Source of the DNA: Bacteroidia bacterium
GTDB lineage: Bacteria; Bacteroidota; Bacteroidia; B-17B0; Aurantibacillaceae
Reading direction: 5' to 3'
Length of the DNA stretch: 64,000 nucleotides
Assembly (NCBI GenBank): GCA_022841465.1
Contig: JALHRL010000005.1
Span: forward strand, 1 to 64,000
Made by a program: the position numbers and the translations under genes. The notes below the pieces were generated by a model, which saw only the letters and a list, made by a program, of their open reading frames with translations, was not told the DNA's origin and did no database searches. Shown here piece after piece: positions 8,432 to 16,686 of the stretch (within the stretch, counting starts at the first letter, position 1; every line of letters starts with the position of its first letter).

Positions 8432-9700
8432 TTGAATATAGAAAAACACATAGCTGATAGAATTACCTCAAGCAAAAAGGATGCCGCAAACATTTCTAAG
8501 CCAATTGTAAAGATAGGTATTTTAGGAATTATACTTGGCTTGGCCGTTATGATACTTACCATTAGTATGGTGTTAGGATTTAAAAATGAAATTATCAGAA
8601 AAATTACCGGATTTACAGCAGATATGGTAATTGCCAATATTAATCCCGGTTCAAACGGAGAACAAATACCCATTACCATTTCAAAAGACAGTTTAGCATT
8701 ATTTAAGAAATTGCCTTTCATAAAACACATACAACCTATTGCCATAAAAAATGGAATTATTAAAACAAAAACGCAAAACGAAGGCGTTTTAATAAAAGGA
8801 ATAAATGCCGAGTATGATTTTTCTTTTCTGAAAGATTATTTACAGGAAGGTGAATTACCCGATTATTCGAAAGAAGTGGTAAGCCAATCTATTTTAGTTA
8901 GCGAAAGCTTAGCAAGTAGATTGGATTTGAAACTCAATCAAAAAATGTTGGTTTATTTTATTGTACAACACGAAGTAACCGATTCAATCACCAATCAAAC
9001 GTTTATTAAGTTCGAACAACGTTCAAGAAATTTTGTTATTTGCGGAATTTTTAAAACCTCCTTTTCTGATTTTGATAACAACTTAGCTTTTGCCGATTTA
9101 AGACAGATTCAAAAATTAAATTACTGGGAACCGCACATGGCAGGTAACTATGAAGTACGCATTAAAGATTCGAGATTAATGGAAGAAAACGCTTCTGATT
9201 TTTCTGAAAATTTAGGGATGTACTATCAACTTTCCACCGTTAGAGATTTATATTCAAATATTTTTATTTGGCTGGATAAACTGGATATAAATGGAGTAAT
9301 TATTATTGTATTAATGGTAGTGGTGGCGGTAATAAACATGATAACAGCTTTACTGATTTTAATTTTAGAGAGAACAAACATGATTGGTTTATTAAAATCG
9401 TTAGGAATGAGTAATGTGAATGTGCGAAAAATATTTTTTTACATAAGCATGAAATTATTGTCGAGGGGTTTAATTTGGGGAAATGTAATTGGAATTAGTT
9501 TATGTTTAATACAGTATTATTTTAAAATAGTGAAATTAGATCCTTCAACATACTATGTAGATAGTGTAGCCATTGAGTTAACCTGGATGTATTATTTATT
9601 ATTGAGTTTAGGAACAGCAATTATTTGTATGTTGTTTTTGTTTATTCCTACCATTATTATTTCTAAAATCACTCCTATTAAATCTATACGTTTTGATTAA
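8432..9700 (+). CDS. LolE/LolC-like ABC transporter permease (FtsX family)
   Basis: This 422-residue inner-membrane protein has one N-terminal membrane segment (about residues 28-50, IGILGIILGLAVMILTI), a periplasmic MacB_PCD-like domain (about 60-275), and three C-terminal membrane segments forming an FtsX domain (about 285-420). Family members are permeases that extract lipoproteins or act in export; the LolD-type ATPase is not in the window. The N-terminus MNIEKHIADRI matches the usual start of Bacteroidota LolE-like proteins, which supports the TTG at 8432. There is no in-frame ATG nearby. The start codon touches the namZ start codon, so the two divergent genes have no intergenic space and each promoter must lie within the other gene. 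The gene converges on the glycosyltransferase gene 55 bases downstream. Confidence 0.85.
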   Translation: MNIEKHIADRITSSKKDAANISKPIVKIGILGIILGLAVMILTISMVLGFKNEIIRKITGFTADMVIANINPGSNGEQIPITISKDSLALFKKLPFIKHIQPIAIKNGIIKTKTQNEGVLIKGINAEYDFSFLKDYLQEGELPDYSKEVVSQSILVSESLASRLDLKLNQKMLVYFIVQHEVTDSITNQTFIKFEQRSRNFVICGIFKTSFSDFDNNLAFADLRQIQKLNYWEPHMAGNYEVRIKDSRLMEENASDFSENLGMYYQLSTVRDLYSNIFIWLDKLDINGVIIIVLMVVVAVINMITALLILILERTNMIGLLKSLGMSNVNVRKIFFYISMKLLSRGLIWGNVIGISLCLIQYYFKIVKLDPSTYYVDSVAIELTWMYYLLLSLGTAIICMLFLFIPTIIISKITPIKSIRFD

Positions 9701-9707
9701 AGCTTAG

Positions 9708-9730
9708 ATTCAACCCTGTAAGAGTTGAAT
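9708..9730. repeat. Palindrome between convergent genes
   Basis: ATTCAAC (9708-9714) and GTTGAAT (9724-9730) form a perfect outer dyad that continues inward with one mismatch to a 3-base loop. It has no strong T run. Its CAACC...GTTG pattern resembles the palindromes at 24769-24944, so it may be either a terminator or a dispersed palindromic repeat. Confidence 0.5.
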
Positions 9731-9755
9731 ATTTAATTGCTTTGCTAAGATCTAA

Positions 9756-10499
9756 CTACAAAAACTGAACTATTTTTCTTAATGGCTTTAGCCAAAGAGT
9801 ATAAAAACGAGGCTTTAAACCGTTCAACGTCCAAGCCGCTCTGTCTTCTATATTAGCTTTAACACGATTGTTGACTGATTCGTTGCTTTGCCCGCCAATA
9901 CGCATATTTATTATAAATTGATTGAGATAGCCTAACTTAATTTTATTTTTATGAATAAAGCGTAACATTAATTCGTAATCGGCAGATGTTTTTAAACGCG
10001 TATTAAATGAACCCAGTTTGTTATAGATTTCTTTTTTCACAAAAAAAGTAGGGTGTGGAGGCATCCAACCGTTTATAAAACTTCCTTCTTTGTAATTACC
10101 GGAATTCCATTTACGAATTATTTTATTGGTGTTAGTTTTGTTTACATAATACAAATTAGCATAAACAGCTTCGCATTTGTTTTGAGAAAAAGTTTCAACT
10201 ACATTTTTAATTACATCTAAATTGGTGTAAAAATCATCAGAATGTAAAATTCCTATAATCTCTCCGGTGGCCAGTTCAATTCCTTTGTTTAAAGCGTAAT
10301 ACAAACCATCGTCTTTTTCTGAAACTACTTTACTGATTTTTGATTTGTGTTTTTCAACGATTGTTAAAGTTGAATCAGTAGAGGCACCGTCAATAATGAT
10401 ATACTCTATATTTTGATAAGATTGATTGATGACCGATTGTATCGTTTCCTCTAAATGTTCTTCGCTATTGTATGTAACAGTAATTATGGAAACTTTCAT
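9756..10499 (-). CDS. Glycosyltransferase family 2
   Basis: This 247-residue cytoplasmic enzyme has a GT-A fold. It begins MKVSIITVTYNSEEHLEETI, with the nucleotide-binding acidic motif IIIDGASTDST near residue 35 and the metal-binding HSDDF at 86-90. Family 2 members move a sugar from a nucleotide donor to a glycan or lipid acceptor; neither donor nor acceptor can be read from the sequence. It is the last gene of the operon phoH-gmhA-hddC-gmhB, two bases after gmhB. A heptosyl donor made by those genes is therefore a reasonable guess, and an S-layer, capsule or LPS-like glycan a plausible product. Confidence 0.9.
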   Translation of the reverse strand: MKVSIITVTYNSEEHLEETIQSVINQSYQNIEYIIIDGASTDSTLTIVEKHKSKISKVVSEKDDGLYYALNKGIELATGEIIGILHSDDFYTNLDVIKNVVETFSQNKCEAVYANLYYVNKTNTNKIIRKWNSGNYKEGSFINGWMPPHPTFFVKKEIYNKLGSFNTRLKTSADYELMLRFIHKNKIKLGYLNQFIINMRIGGQSNESVNNRVKANIEDRAAWTLNGLKPRFYTLWLKPLRKIVQFL

Positions 10500-10501
10500 T
10501 A

Positions 10502-11041
10502 CTACAAAGCTTTAATAAATTCAGGTAAAGTGGGAAAAGTAAAATCAATTAACTCATTACTTGTTTCTTCACCTATAAAAACAGATTTCATTCCGGCGGT
10601 TCTTGCGAATTGCATATCGCTTATACTATCGCCAACCATTATGCTTTTTGAAAAATCAATGTTCGGAAAATCTTTTTTAGCTTCTAAAGCCATGCCAATG
10701 TTGGGTTTGCGAGTGGGGTGATTTTCTGAAGCCAGATAAGGGGAAAAATAGACTTTATGAACTGTTCCTTTAAAGAATCCCAATTCGTAAACCATGTTTT
10801 TGTGAATGAGTTCTAAATCTTCTTTCGTATATAAACCTTTTCCTATGCCTTGTTGATTAGTAACAACTACAACAATTCCAAAAACATCATTTAATTTTTT
10901 AAAATCGTCTACAACTCCTTTTTTAAATTCAAATTCACTCCAATGTTTCACATAGTCGTTTTCCAGTTTTTCATTTATTACACCGTCCCGATCTAAAAAC
11001 AAGGTCCAGCTTTTATCTATATTTAAATTCTTTAAAGTCAT
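10502..11041 (-). CDS. gmhB: D-glycero-D-manno-heptose 1,7-bisphosphate 7-phosphatase (HAD)
   Basis: This 179-residue HAD phosphatase has the DxD nucleophile motif FLDRDGVIN (D17, D19), VVTNQQGIGKG, a HPTRKPN segment typical of histidinol-phosphatase/GmhB proteins, and GDSISDMQFA near the end. It removes the 7-phosphate from heptose bisphosphate. A longer reading frame from 11074 exists, but the ATG at 11041 gives a normal family length and less overlap. It still overlaps the end of hddC by 29 bases. The neighbours gmhA and hddC support the heptose assignment over histidinol-phosphatase. Confidence 0.88.
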   Translation of the reverse strand: MTLKNLNIDKSWTLFLDRDGVINEKLENDYVKHWSEFEFKKGVVDDFKKLNDVFGIVVVVTNQQGIGKGLYTKEDLELIHKNMVYELGFFKGTVHKVYFSPYLASENHPTRKPNIGMALEAKKDFPNIDFSKSIMVGDSISDMQFARTAGMKSVFIGEETSNELIDFTFPTLPEFIKAL

Positions 11042-11729
11042 TTTGTGCTTTGTTATAATCTTCCGGTATTCCAATATCTATAAAGTAACCGTTAAATTGA
11101 AATCCGAAAATTGGAAATTGATGTATGTGTTTTTCAAAAAAATCTTTTTCTATGGAGAAATGGGTGTTGGTTACAGTGTTTTGCAAAAAAATAGTTTTAT
11201 TAAGAAGATAAACTCCCGCATTAATTAATCCTTCTTTTTTGTTGATGTCTTTTTCTCTAAAAGAAGTAATTTGATTTTTTGAATTTGTTTCAATAGTTCC
11301 GTAGCGCGATGCATCCGAAACACTTCTAGTGGCTAATGTAAATTGCGAATTGTTTTCTTCATGCAACTTTGTAAAATCATTTAAGGGAATTTCAAAAAAC
11401 GAATCGCCATTTAAAGCCAAAACAAATTCATCATTACACAATTCAAGGGCTTGTCTAATTCCACCACCTGTGCCTAAAGCCGTTTCTTCAATTGCATATG
11501 AAATTTTTACGCCGTTAAATTCGCTTTTGTAATAATCAGAAATTATGTGATGTAAATATCCCACCGAAAGAATTACGTGTTTTATTCCGTAATGTTTTAA
11601 ATAATTTATTTGATAATTTAAAAAGGGAATTCCGTTTACCGGAGCCATTGGCTTAGGCACATCTTTTATTACACTTTGCAAACGCGTACCAAAACCTCCT
11701 GCAAGTATAACGGCTGTTTTTACTTCCAT
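11013..11729 (-). CDS. hddC: Heptose-1-phosphate nucleotidyltransferase, HddC-like
   Basis: This 238-residue sugar nucleotidyltransferase begins with the signature LAGGFGTRL at about residue 9 and continues with DVPKPMAPVNG, GTGGGIRQA and NGDSFFE (metal-binding Asp). HddC proteins couple D-glycero-alpha-D-manno-heptose 1-phosphate to GTP, giving GDP-heptose. Assignment to heptose and not mannose or glucose rests on the gmhA and gmhB neighbours. The stop of gmhA lies two bases upstream, and the 3' end overlaps gmhB by 29 bases, suggesting translational coupling. The sugar kinase HddA expected for this pathway is not in the operon. Confidence 0.85.
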   Translation of the reverse strand: MEVKTAVILAGGFGTRLQSVIKDVPKPMAPVNGIPFLNYQINYLKHYGIKHVILSVGYLHHIISDYYKSEFNGVKISYAIEETALGTGGGIRQALELCNDEFVLALNGDSFFEIPLNDFTKLHEENNSQFTLATRSVSDASRYGTIETNSKNQITSFREKDINKKEGLINAGVYLLNKTIFLQNTVTNTHFSIEKDFFEKHIHQFPIFGFQFNGYFIDIGIPEDYNKAQNDFKEFKYR

Positions 11730-11730
11730 T

Positions 11731-12312
11731 TTATTTTTTTGGAAACAATGCCATTTCTACCATTTCGCAATAGGTATGACCTAAAAGCATGTGGCACTCC
11801 TGAATGCGTGGCGTATCAGTACTGGGTATATTAATTAAAATTTTGCAAACGTCTTTCATTTTACCACCCGTTTCACCTGTAAAACCAACAGTTATCATGC
11901 CTAAATCGTTTGCTACTTCTAAAGCTTTTACAACGTTGGCACTGTTTCCGCTGGTGCTTAAACCAATTAAAACATCGCCTTTTCTTCCCATGGCTTTCAC
12001 CAAACGGCTGTATATTACATCATAGCTGTAATCGTTAGCAACAGCAGTTGTGTAACTTGTATTAACGTGTAGTGCTTCAGAAAACAAAGGAGGTCTGTCG
12101 TAGTAAAATCTTCCACTTAATTCTGCGGCTAAATGTTGTGCATCTGCAGCGCTTCCGCCATTACCGCACCAAAGTACTTTGCCATCTTTTTTATAACAAT
12201 CAACGCTTACATTAACTAACTCGTTAACGGCGTTTAAAATTTTTGAATTTGAAATTAATCCGGTTTTTAAATCAACCGAAGTTTTTATTTTATTCTGAAT
12301 AAACTCAATCAT
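11731..12312 (-). CDS. gmhA: Phosphoheptose isomerase
   Basis: This 193-residue SIS-domain protein has the family motifs CGNGGSAADAQHLAAEL (about 49-65), NDYSYD and GLSTSGNSANV. It ends with a helix containing QECHMLLGH, where a Gln and His occupy the metal and substrate region. It converts sedoheptulose 7-phosphate into D-glycero-D-manno-heptose 7-phosphate, the first step of heptose nucleotide synthesis. It sits 31 bases after phoH and one base before hddC on the minus strand, as the second gene of a five-gene operon. Confidence in function is high because motifs and context agree. Confidence 0.93.
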   Translation of the reverse strand: MIEFIQNKIKTSVDLKTGLISNSKILNAVNELVNVSVDCYKKDGKVLWCGNGGSAADAQHLAAELSGRFYYDRPPLFSEALHVNTSYTTAVANDYSYDVIYSRLVKAMGRKGDVLIGLSTSGNSANVVKALEVANDLGMITVGFTGETGGKMKDVCKILINIPSTDTPRIQECHMLLGHTYCEMVEMALFPKK

Positions 12313-12343
12313 AGTTGCAAATAATTCAATTTAAAATTACAGT

Positions 12344-13294
12344 TTATTTTTGAGAGTCGTACTTTTCAATAATTGCTTTTACCAACTTATGTCTGATAAC
12401 ATCCGTATTGTCTAATTGAACAATATCTATTCCCTCTACATTTTTTAAATACCTTGTGGCTTGCAATAAGCCGCTGGGCTGTTTGCTGGGTAAATCTATT
12501 TGGCTGGTATCACCTGTAATTAAAAATTTTGCCGAAGAACCCATTCTGGTTAAAAACATTTTCATTTGGCTTTCGGTGGTGTTTTGGGCTTCATCTAAAA
12601 TTACAAAAGCGTTGTCTAAGGTTCTGCCGCGCATAAAAGCCAATGGTGCTATTTGTATGGTGCGATTTTCTATAAACATGTTTAATTTATCTAACGGAAT
12701 CATGTCAAAAAGTGCATCGTATAAGGGCTGCATGTAGGGGTCAAGTTTCTCTTTTAAATCTCCGGGTAAAAAACCTAGGTTTTCGCCGGCTTCAACTGCA
12801 GGTCGCGTTAAAATAATACGCTTCACTTCCTTGTTTTTTAAAGCTTTTACTGCTAAGGCCACTGCAGTGTATGTTTTTCCGGTACCGGCAGGACCAATAG
12901 CAAACAACATATCATTTTTGGTGATGGAGCGAACCATTTTGCGCTGGTTTTCGGTTTTGGCTTTTATTACCAAACCATTATTACCAAAAACAATAATATC
13001 ACTGCCAAGTGCATCTTCCTTCGCTTCCAATAAATTATCGCCTGTTTGTCCCAATAAGCGTTCAATGGTATTTTCGGTTAAAACGCCACTTTTGTGATAA
13101 TAATCAATCAGTAAATCAAGCTTTTTTTCAAATCGTATAATTTCATCTTCTTCGCCTAATACCTTTACGGAGTAGCCGCGGGCAATTAATTTTAGCTTCG
13201 GAAAGTATTTTTTTATTGTATTTAATTTAACATCATTAACGCCATAAATTTCAACCGGTTCAATGCTGTCGAGGGTAATTAATTTTTCTGTCAA
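12344..13294 (-). CDS. phoH: PhoH-like ATPase
   Basis: This 316-residue protein has Walker A GPAGTGKT at 134-141 and a Walker B-like FVILDEAQN near 231-239, followed by FLTRMGSSAKFLITGD. An N-terminal KH-like segment (about 8-60) precedes the P-loop domain. PhoH/YbeZ proteins are cytoplasmic ATPases or RNA helicases tied to ribosome and RNA metabolism; their exact role remains unsettled. The start is a TTG at 13294. The frame is closed by a stop five codons upstream, and the sequence MTEKLITLDSIEP resembles the usual family start. It is the first gene of the operon leading to the heptose genes, with no obvious functional link to them. Confidence 0.9.
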   Translation of the reverse strand: MTEKLITLDSIEPVEIYGVNDVKLNTIKKYFPKLKLIARGYSVKVLGEEDEIIRFEKKLDLLIDYYHKSGVLTENTIERLLGQTGDNLLEAKEDALGSDIIVFGNNGLVIKAKTENQRKMVRSITKNDMLFAIGPAGTGKTYTAVALAVKALKNKEVKRIILTRPAVEAGENLGFLPGDLKEKLDPYMQPLYDALFDMIPLDKLNMFIENRTIQIAPLAFMRGRTLDNAFVILDEAQNTTESQMKMFLTRMGSSAKFLITGDTSQIDLPSKQPSGLLQATRYLKNVEGIDIVQLDNTDVIRHKLVKAIIEKYDSQK

Positions 13295-13370
13295 TTTTTG
13301 TTGTATTTATTTGTTTATAAAACTGTTAATCAAATTCAATTTTAGTAAAATTAGGCCTATGAATAATATT

Positions 13371-13378
13371 TATTTTTG
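13371..13378 (+). promoter_or_regulatory. Candidate -7 box of the SAM hydroxide adenosyltransferase gene
   Basis: TATTTTTG fits TAnnTTTG and ends five bases before the GTG start at 13384. If it is used, the transcript would be leaderless or nearly so. I do not see a -33 TTG at 17-23 bases. Confidence 0.35.
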
Positions 13379-13383
13379 AACAA

Positions 13384-14205
13384 GTGAGCATTGTAACATT
13401 AACAACCGATTTAGGTTACCGCGATCCTTATCTTGGAATTGTTAAGGCTAATCTTTTATTTAACTATCCCGAAGTAAAAATTGTTGATTTGGCTTGTGAT
13501 GTAAGAGACAATGCCATTGCCGATGCGGCGTTTATTTTAAAAAACACCATTCCTCACTTTCCGCCAAATACCATTCATTTGGTGGGAATTAAATTAATTA
13601 TAAATAACAGCAGGCTTAACCGCGACCAACGTGGGGTTGATAACACGCGCTATTTATTAACCAAATACAAGGGGCAGCACATAGTTTGTTTAGATAATGG
13701 TTTGCTATCGTTAATAGATGAAACATTTGATGAGCCGGTTTATCAAATTTATTTTGAAGACGGTAGTAAACACCGTTTTTTTTTAAACGATATTTTTGTT
13801 GAAGTTGCCGGAAATTTATTGAAGAAAAAAAAGATGGCAGATTTTGCCGTACAAACAGATGATTATTACAAAGCCTTTCAATTTAAAAGTTTTGGAACGG
13901 AAAATACCTTGCGTGGAAAAAATGTGTATGTAGATGATTTTGGAAATGTAATTACCAATATTACCAAAGAAGAATTTGAAAAAGCACGAGCGGGGAGAAG
14001 TTTTTCTATTATTTTACCGGGTGCGGTTATAAATAAAATTAGCGATACGTATGACGATGTTAAATTTGGCGATGTATTGGCCATATTTAATTCATTTGGC
14101 TTATTAGAAATTGCTATTAACGGTAAAAGTGCTTTTCAAATGTTGCACCCAAGGCAAATAGGGAAAGAATTTGATTTTAATTTACTAATTGAATTTAATG
14201 ATTAA
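13384..14205 (+). CDS. SAM hydroxide adenosyltransferase (SAM hydrolase, DUF62)
   Basis: This 273-residue protein has the two-domain layout of the SAM_HAT/fluorinase family. The N-terminal domain begins VTLTTDLGYRDPYLGIVKA, with VDLACDV next; LDNGLLSLI follows, and the C-terminal domain contains YVDDFGNVITNI. Characterised relatives split S-adenosylmethionine into adenosine and methionine using water; the family also includes halogenases, but nothing here points to those. The GTG at 13384 is the only plausible start, because the family core begins at once. The last three bases of the gene lie within the next gene, eight bases after its ATG, so translation is probably coupled. phoH is divergent, 89 bases away. 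Confidence 0.9.
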   Translation: MSIVTLTTDLGYRDPYLGIVKANLLFNYPEVKIVDLACDVRDNAIADAAFILKNTIPHFPPNTIHLVGIKLIINNSRLNRDQRGVDNTRYLLTKYKGQHIVCLDNGLLSLIDETFDEPVYQIYFEDGSKHRFFLNDIFVEVAGNLLKKKKMADFAVQTDDYYKAFQFKSFGTENTLRGKNVYVDDFGNVITNITKEEFEKARAGRSFSIILPGAVINKISDTYDDVKFGDVLAIFNSFGLLEIAINGKSAFQMLHPRQIGKEFDFNLLIEFND

Positions 14206-14488
14206 GCGAATTGTAAAAATGAGTTTTGACCCCTTAAAAGTAAACGACTTTTTAGCGGTGTATAAAGAGAATTGGACCTTTATCAGAAATTTTGAAGGTT
14301 GCAGCCATGTAGAATTATTGCAGGGTGAAAATGAAAAGAATATTTTTTTTACCTACAGCTTGTGGCAATCAGAAAAACACTTGAATGCCTACCGCGATTC
14401 GGAATTATTTGCCAAGGTTTGGGGCAAAACCAAAATATTATTTAATGATAAGCCACAAGCCTGGACGGTGAATGAGGTGAAGTTTTAG
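14198..14488 (+). CDS. Small ABM-like (antibiotic biosynthesis monooxygenase fold) protein
   Basis: This 96-residue protein has the ferredoxin-like ABM pattern: MIKRIVKMSF start, a helix with FLAVYKENWTFIRNFEGC, then HVELLQG, FFTYSLWQSEKHLNAYRDSE and a final strand. Members act as small monooxygenases or as stress-related proteins of unknown substrate; no catalytic residue can be named here. The ATG at 14198 overlaps the end of the SAM hydroxide adenosyltransferase gene by eight bases and is preferred over a TTG at 14189. It converges on the next gene with a single base between the two stop codons and no visible terminator. Confidence 0.75.
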   Translation: MIKRIVKMSFDPLKVNDFLAVYKENWTFIRNFEGCSHVELLQGENEKNIFFTYSLWQSEKHLNAYRDSELFAKVWGKTKILFNDKPQAWTVNEVKF

Positions 14489-14489
14489 A

Positions 14490-16067
14490 TTATTCTTTAA
14501 TGAATTTAGAATAATACATTCGACCATCACTTTTCAATTGAATAAAATAAACACCCGGCGTAAGGTCGCCCACTGAAATTTCCTTGCAGTTAAAATGTGT
14601 TTTGATATTCTTTCCATTCACATCCAAAACATTTACCTCCTCAATAACTGCTGAGTTGGCAAGATCAAATTTTAAAATGTTTGAAGTTGGGTTGGGATGA
14701 AGGTTTATGATTTTATTACCCAAATTATTTTCAAATAAACCAACTTCATTCATGGTGCAATTTGTGGTATAAATATTTAATGTATTAGTTGTAACATTTG
14801 GTGCTATAGAATTTATTGTGTAAGAACTTATTGGATTTATTTTACAAAATGCTGTATAACTAGTAGGTGAAGAACCGGGTGTTACAGCATAATTACATGA
14901 TACAGTGGATATGCAAGGTGATGATGAGTTGAAGTTAAGGTTCATTAATTTTAAAGGATTAAGAGGCGAACTTTGGGGAATATGTTCCTGAAAAAATGAA
15001 TTGTTTTTTAAAGATTGAATTCTATTAGAGCCCATTTGAATTGGCCAAGTAGGGTAAATGTATGTTGCTCGGCAAATTCCAGTTGTAGTGCCGTTGGTGT
15101 CAATAGAAGCAACTGCTATTTTCGATCCTGGAAAATTAACGCCAAATAAAAATTGACAAAGAACTTGTCCTTTATAGTTTTCTGTTGCACCTATTGAGGG
15201 GAAACCCGGACCACCGTCAAATCGTGTCGTCCATAAATTTTTGGCACTTGAATTATATTTTGCCATCGTTACATCTAATGTGTTTCCAATTGCACCCGGC
15301 CTATAACTGACATATAAATAAAAGTCGGTATTCATTTTTGATTTCAATATTGACCATCCCATCAAATAATCGCCATAACTGTTTCCAAATATGGGGATAT
15401 AATTAATTAATGTATCATTTGTTTCGTCATAACTTATATTAAAAATAGTACTAGCTAAATACCCACTTAATTGAGGTCCGCTTCCTTTGCCAAATCGGGT
15501 TAATTTGTAAAAACCTGAACTGTCATTTACAACTTGAAAATAAGTAGATGGAGAATATAAAGCACCAATCATTTTAAGAGATATTGTATTACCATTGGTA
15601 TCTGTTTTTAGTATAAAGCCATTATCGGAAACATCTGAACCCACATTGGTTGAGCCAGAAATGATAAGATCATTGTTTCTATCTAATAAGATTCTATTGC
15701 AATTAACTGTGTGTGTTCCGCTTAATGTGCCAGAATAAACGGCATTAATTCCTTCAATATTTTTTGTCCAAATTGGATTTCCATCCAAATCCATTTTACC
15801 AAAATGATTTTTATCAAAAAAGTACATGCTACCTGTTTTACTCAGAAGCAATCCATAAAAATTTATAGAAGAATAATCTTTCCTCCATAGTACATTTTGA
15901 TTTTTATCGAATTTGAAAAGGGAATTGTTGTAAAAACCGTACATATTTGTATCCTTATCCACCGGAAATTCACCGGCATTGCCTGTTGAAGCATTTAAAT
16001 AGGGGAGTTGGGCAAATGAACTATTGCCAACCAAAACAATTAAAAGTAAAAGAATGAGTTTTTTCAT
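14490..16067 (-). CDS. Secreted protein with T9SS type A sorting domain
   Basis: This 525-residue protein begins with a signal peptide (MKKLILLLLIVLVGNSSFA). The middle (about 40-400) is made of repeated short strands with WRKDYS, NPIWTKNI and TDTNGNT motifs, as in beta-propeller or PQQ-like secreted proteins of Bacteroidota. The last 80 residues are a type A T9SS sorting domain (LHPNPTSNILKFDL, VGDLTPGVYFIQL, SKFIKE). Export to the cell surface or medium by T9SS is therefore expected. Its ligand or activity is not recognisable. It is transcribed alone and has no obvious promoter match. Confidence 0.88.
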   Translation of the reverse strand: MKKLILLLLIVLVGNSSFAQLPYLNASTGNAGEFPVDKDTNMYGFYNNSLFKFDKNQNVLWRKDYSSINFYGLLLSKTGSMYFFDKNHFGKMDLDGNPIWTKNIEGINAVYSGTLSGTHTVNCNRILLDRNNDLIISGSTNVGSDVSDNGFILKTDTNGNTISLKMIGALYSPSTYFQVVNDSSGFYKLTRFGKGSGPQLSGYLASTIFNISYDETNDTLINYIPIFGNSYGDYLMGWSILKSKMNTDFYLYVSYRPGAIGNTLDVTMAKYNSSAKNLWTTRFDGGPGFPSIGATENYKGQVLCQFLFGVNFPGSKIAVASIDTNGTTTGICRATYIYPTWPIQMGSNRIQSLKNNSFFQEHIPQSSPLNPLKLMNLNFNSSSPCISTVSCNYAVTPGSSPTSYTAFCKINPISSYTINSIAPNVTTNTLNIYTTNCTMNEVGLFENNLGNKIINLHPNPTSNILKFDLANSAVIEEVNVLDVNGKNIKTHFNCKEISVGDLTPGVYFIQLKSDGRMYYSKFIKE

Positions 16068-16182
16068 AAAATTCGCTTTTTAAATTTAACGAATTTTAAT
16101 TTAACATATTGTGCCTTGAGCATTTGAACGTTTTAAGGCTATAAGTGGTAGGGTTTATTGAGAATTTGAAAGTTACTGGCTT

Positions 16183-16686
16183 TTAAAACAACTTCTCTAA
16201 AGCAATTTTAAACCAGCTGGTAAATTCATCGGGATTGTTTTTAACCTCCTGTTTAATAGCGTCTAAACTCATCCATTTATAAGTATGTACTTCTTCTTTA
16301 TTTATCTGCGGGTTGGCGTTGGTATAACCAATGTATACATGATCTAATTCATGCTCGGTTAATCCGTTATTAAAAGGTGTTTTGTAAATAAAAGAATTTT
16401 TGTGTTCTAAACTGGTTTCTAGTCCCATTTCTTCTTTTAATCTTCTGTTGGCGGCATCTAAGGTTTCTTCTTCAGGTCGTGGATGTGAGCAGCAAGTATT
16501 AGTCCATAAACCGGCACTGTGGTATTTGGTTAATGCGCGGCGTTGCAGCAACATTTCACCTTTATCATTAAAAATAAAAACAGAAAATGCACGGTGTAAT
16601 ACTCCTTTTTCATGGGCTTCCATTTTTCCCATAACGCCAATGGCTTTGTCGTTTTCATCAACCAATATTACTTTTTCTTCAGCCAT
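16183..16686 (-). CDS. idi: Isopentenyl-diphosphate delta-isomerase, type 1
   Basis: This 167-residue Nudix-fold enzyme has LLQRRALTKYHSAGLWTNTC, followed by CSHPRPEEETLDAA and RRLKEEMG. The Cys of the TNTCCSHP segment and the Glu residues further on are the known active-site and metal positions. It interconverts IPP and DMAPP, supplying the starter unit for carotenoid synthesis. It is the last gene of the leftward carotenoid arm, and its ATG lies eight bases inside the preceding gene. The GGPP synthase that would use its product is not in the window. Confidence 0.95.
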   Translation of the reverse strand: MAEEKVILVDENDKAIGVMGKMEAHEKGVLHRAFSVFIFNDKGEMLLQRRALTKYHSAGLWTNTCCSHPRPEEETLDAANRRLKEEMGLETSLEHKNSFIYKTPFNNGLTEHELDHVYIGYTNANPQINKEEVHTYKWMSLDAIKQEVKNNPDEFTSWFKIALEKLF

